From: Streptomyces capillispiralis
GTDB lineage: Bacteria; Actinomycetota; Actinomycetes; Streptomycetales; Streptomycetaceae
Direction of reading: 5' to 3'
DNA: 64,000 bases
NCBI RefSeq assembly: GCF_007829875.1
Contig: NZ_VIWV01000001.1
Location: 4,124,501 to 4,188,500, forward strand
Shown here: piece after piece, positions 62,421 through 64,000 of the stretch
Position numbering within the stretch: position 1 is the first letter of the stretch
How the letters are laid out: every line of letters starts with the position of its first letter
Translations under genes and position numbers: made by a program
Notes under the pieces: generated by a model
The model's input: the letters and a program-made list of their open reading frames with translations, nothing else
What the model was told of the DNA's origin: nothing
Database searches by the model: none

Positions 62421-63947
62421 GTGCCACGTGGTGACGGACGACTCAACCACGACCTGCTCCCCGGCGAGAAGGGCCCCCAGGACGCTTGCGGCGTCTTCGG
62501 TGTCTGGGCTCCGGGTGAAGAGGTCGCCAAGCTCACGTACTTCGGGCTCTACGCCCTCCAGCATCGGGGCCAGGAATCCGCGGGAATCGCGGTCAGCAAC
62601 GGCTCCCAGATCCTCGTCTTCAAGGACATGGGCCTGGTTTCCCAGGTCTTCGACGAGACCTCTCTCGGTTCGCTCCAGGGTCACATCGCGGTCGGACACG
62701 CCCGCTACTCGACCACCGGTGCCTCCGTGTGGGAGAACGCCCAGCCGACGTTCCGCGCGACCGCGCACGGATCCATCGCGCTCGGCCACAACGGCAACCT
62801 GGTCAACACGGCGCAGCTCGCCGGCATGGTCGCCGAGCTGCCCAAGGAGAACGGCCGCGCCCCGAAGGTCGCCGCCACCAACGACACCGACCTGATCACC
62901 GCCCTGCTGGCCGGCCAGCGCGCCGCCGACGGCGAGCCGGTGACCGTGGAGCAGGCCGCTCACGTGGTCCTCCCCAAGGTCAGGGGCGCCTTCAGCCTCG
63001 TCTTCATGGACGAGAACACCCTCTACGCGGCCAGGGACCCGCAGGGCATCCGCCCGCTGGTCCTCGGCCGCCTGGAGCGCGGCTGGGTCGTCGCCTCCGA
63101 GTCCGCCGCCCTCGACATCTGCGGCGCCAGCTACGTCCGCGAGATCGAGCCGGGCGAGTTCGTCGCCATCGACGAGAACGGCCTGCGCACCTCCCGATTC
63201 GCGGAAGCGAAGCCCAAGGGCTGTGTCTTCGAGTACGTGTATCTGGCCCGCCCGGACACCGACATCGCCGGCCGGAACGTGTACCTCTCGCGTGTCGAGA
63301 TGGGCCGCAAACTCGCCAAGGAAGCCCCGGTCGAGGCAGACCTGGTCATACCGACCCCGGAGTCGGGCACCCCGGCCGCCATCGGCTACGCGGAGGCCTC
63401 CGGCATCCCGTTCGGCGCCGGCCTGGTCAAGAACGCGTACGTCGGCCGGACGTTCATCCAGCCGTCGCAGACCATCCGGCAGCTCGGCATCCGCCTGAAG
63501 CTGAACCCGCTCAAGGAAGTCATCAAGGGCAAGCGCCTGGTCGTCGTCGACGACTCCATCGTGCGCGGCAACACCCAGCGCGCCCTGGTCCGCATGCTCC
63601 GCGAGGCCGGCGCCGCCGAGGTCCACATCCGGATCTCCTCGCCGCCCGTGAAGTGGCCCTGCTTCTTCGGCATCGACTTCGCCACCCGCGCCGAGCTCAT
63701 CGCCAACGGCATGACCATCGAGGAGATCGGCACCTCGCTCGGCGCCGACTCCCTGGCGTACATCTCCATCGACGGCATGATCGAGGCGACCACCATCGCC
63801 AAGCCGAACCTGTGCCGCGCCTGCTTCGACGGCGAGTACCCGATGGAGCTGCCCGACCCCGAGCTCCTCGGCAAGCAGCTCCTGGAGACCGAGCTGGCCG
63901 CCGGCACCGCCGCCCCGGCCGCGGTCGACGCGATCCGCCGCCCGTAA
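62421..63947 (+). CDS. purF: amidophosphoribosyltransferase
   Basis: A 508-aa enzyme for the first committed step of purine synthesis (PRPP + glutamine to phosphoribosylamine). After an 18-residue propeptide (MPRGDGRLNHDLLPGEKGPQ region) the nucleophile Cys is exposed in DACGVFGVWAPGEE. Glutaminase motifs are YALQHRGQESAGIAV and HARYSTTGASVWENAQPTF; the PRTase loop is LVVVDDSIVRGNTQRALV. Iron-sulfur ligands follow in KWPCFFGID and CRACFDGEYP, as in Bacillus-type PurF. GTG 62421 fits the leaderless -10. Next gene is purM. Confidence 0.96.
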   Translation: MPRGDGRLNHDLLPGEKGPQDACGVFGVWAPGEEVAKLTYFGLYALQHRGQESAGIAVSNGSQILVFKDMGLVSQVFDETSLGSLQGHIAVGHARYSTTGASVWENAQPTFRATAHGSIALGHNGNLVNTAQLAGMVAELPKENGRAPKVAATNDTDLITALLAGQRAADGEPVTVEQAAHVVLPKVRGAFSLVFMDENTLYAARDPQGIRPLVLGRLERGWVVASESAALDICGASYVREIEPGEFVAIDENGLRTSRFAEAKPKGCVFEYVYLARPDTDIAGRNVYLSRVEMGRKLAKEAPVEADLVIPTPESGTPAAIGYAEASGIPFGAGLVKNAYVGRTFIQPSQTIRQLGIRLKLNPLKEVIKGKRLVVVDDSIVRGNTQRALVRMLREAGAAEVHIRISSPPVKWPCFFGIDFATRAELIANGMTIEEIGTSLGADSLAYISIDGMIEATTIAKPNLCRACFDGEYPMELPDPELLGKQLLETELAAGTAAPAAVDAIRRP

Positions 63948-63980
63948 GCCCTGACGGACGACACGAAAGCTCTCACAGTC

Positions 63981-64000
63981 ATGTCCCAGAACACTGGTGC
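63981..64000 (+). CDS. purM: start of AIR synthetase gene (cut by window edge)
   Basis: Only six codons, MSQNTG, are visible from ATG 63981. The position 33 bp after purF and the Ser/Gln/Thr-Gly beginning fit purM, which follows purF in streptomycetes. The product would cyclise FGAM to AIR. No further support exists inside the window. Confidence 0.55.

Overview
The window is chromosomal DNA from a Streptomyces. Evidence: very high G+C coding sequence, frequent GTG starts, tightly overlapping ATGA/GTGA gene junctions, many apparently leaderless promoters, a single rare TTA (bldA-type) leucine codon spotted in one gene, and sporulation-type sigma factors. From memory, the gene order after about 8.45 kb (sigN-sigF, tadA, upp, dnaX-purD, purC, lsrL, purSQL, purF-purM) follows the SCO4020-SCO4087 part of the S. 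coelicolor core chromosome. No database search was possible.

Positions 1 to about 8440 look like the right end of an integrated actinomycete integrative and conjugative element (AICE). They hold a leftward transfer block (SpdB2/DUF2637 protein cut by the window edge, a 70-aa protein, an FtsK/TraB-type translocase, an SCO3933-family protein), then a leftward regulatory block (PP2C-like phosphatase, HTH protein with an unrecognised C-terminal domain, HATPase, XRE-DUF5753 regulator), then a rightward McrA-like HNH endonuclease and a YjzC-like small protein. The element ends in a 3'-half copy of tRNA-Arg(ACG) at 8396-8437, followed by what appears to be that tRNA's original terminator. Integrase, replication gene and the intact tRNA should lie to the left. 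A TGTCTAG-type motif recurs before three of the leftward operons and may tie the element together as one regulon.

From 8.5 to 26 kb are accessory chromosomal genes: a DUF2797 protein, an amidohydrolase, a response regulator/sensor kinase/GT2-GtrA/PMT-like glycosyltransferase operon, a DHA2 efflux pump with its TetR regulator, an F420/PPOX protein, STAS and GAF-ANTAR signalling proteins, a YceI protein, and an MFS pump with an unusual cytosine-to-C-terminal string of carboxypeptidase-regulatory-like domains next to a MarR regulator. From 26 to 35 kb are sigN, sigF, a Dabb protein, tRNA-Ser(CGA), tadA with its partner gene, upp, a LytR_C protein and a base-excision-type HhH protein.

From 34.7 to 41.3 kb is a probable iron/metal region: a siderophore-interacting protein divergent, across an iron-box palindrome, from an unusual in-frame fusion of a penicillin-acylase (Ntn hydrolase) with a hydroxamate-siderophore-type acetyltransferase, followed by a cupin, an SDR oxidoreductase and a CopC-CopD copper protein. 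From 41.7 to 64 kb are tRNA-Ser(GGA), the SRP RNA, dnaX, the purine genes purD, purC, purS, purQ, purL, purF and the first bases of purM, interspersed with a two-component/ABC transporter block bracketed by two identical tRNA-Gly(GCC) genes, tRNA-Gly(TCC), lsrL, an ArsR-like regulator with an M23 peptidase, a mycothiol/SCP2-type protein and a META-domain lipoprotein.
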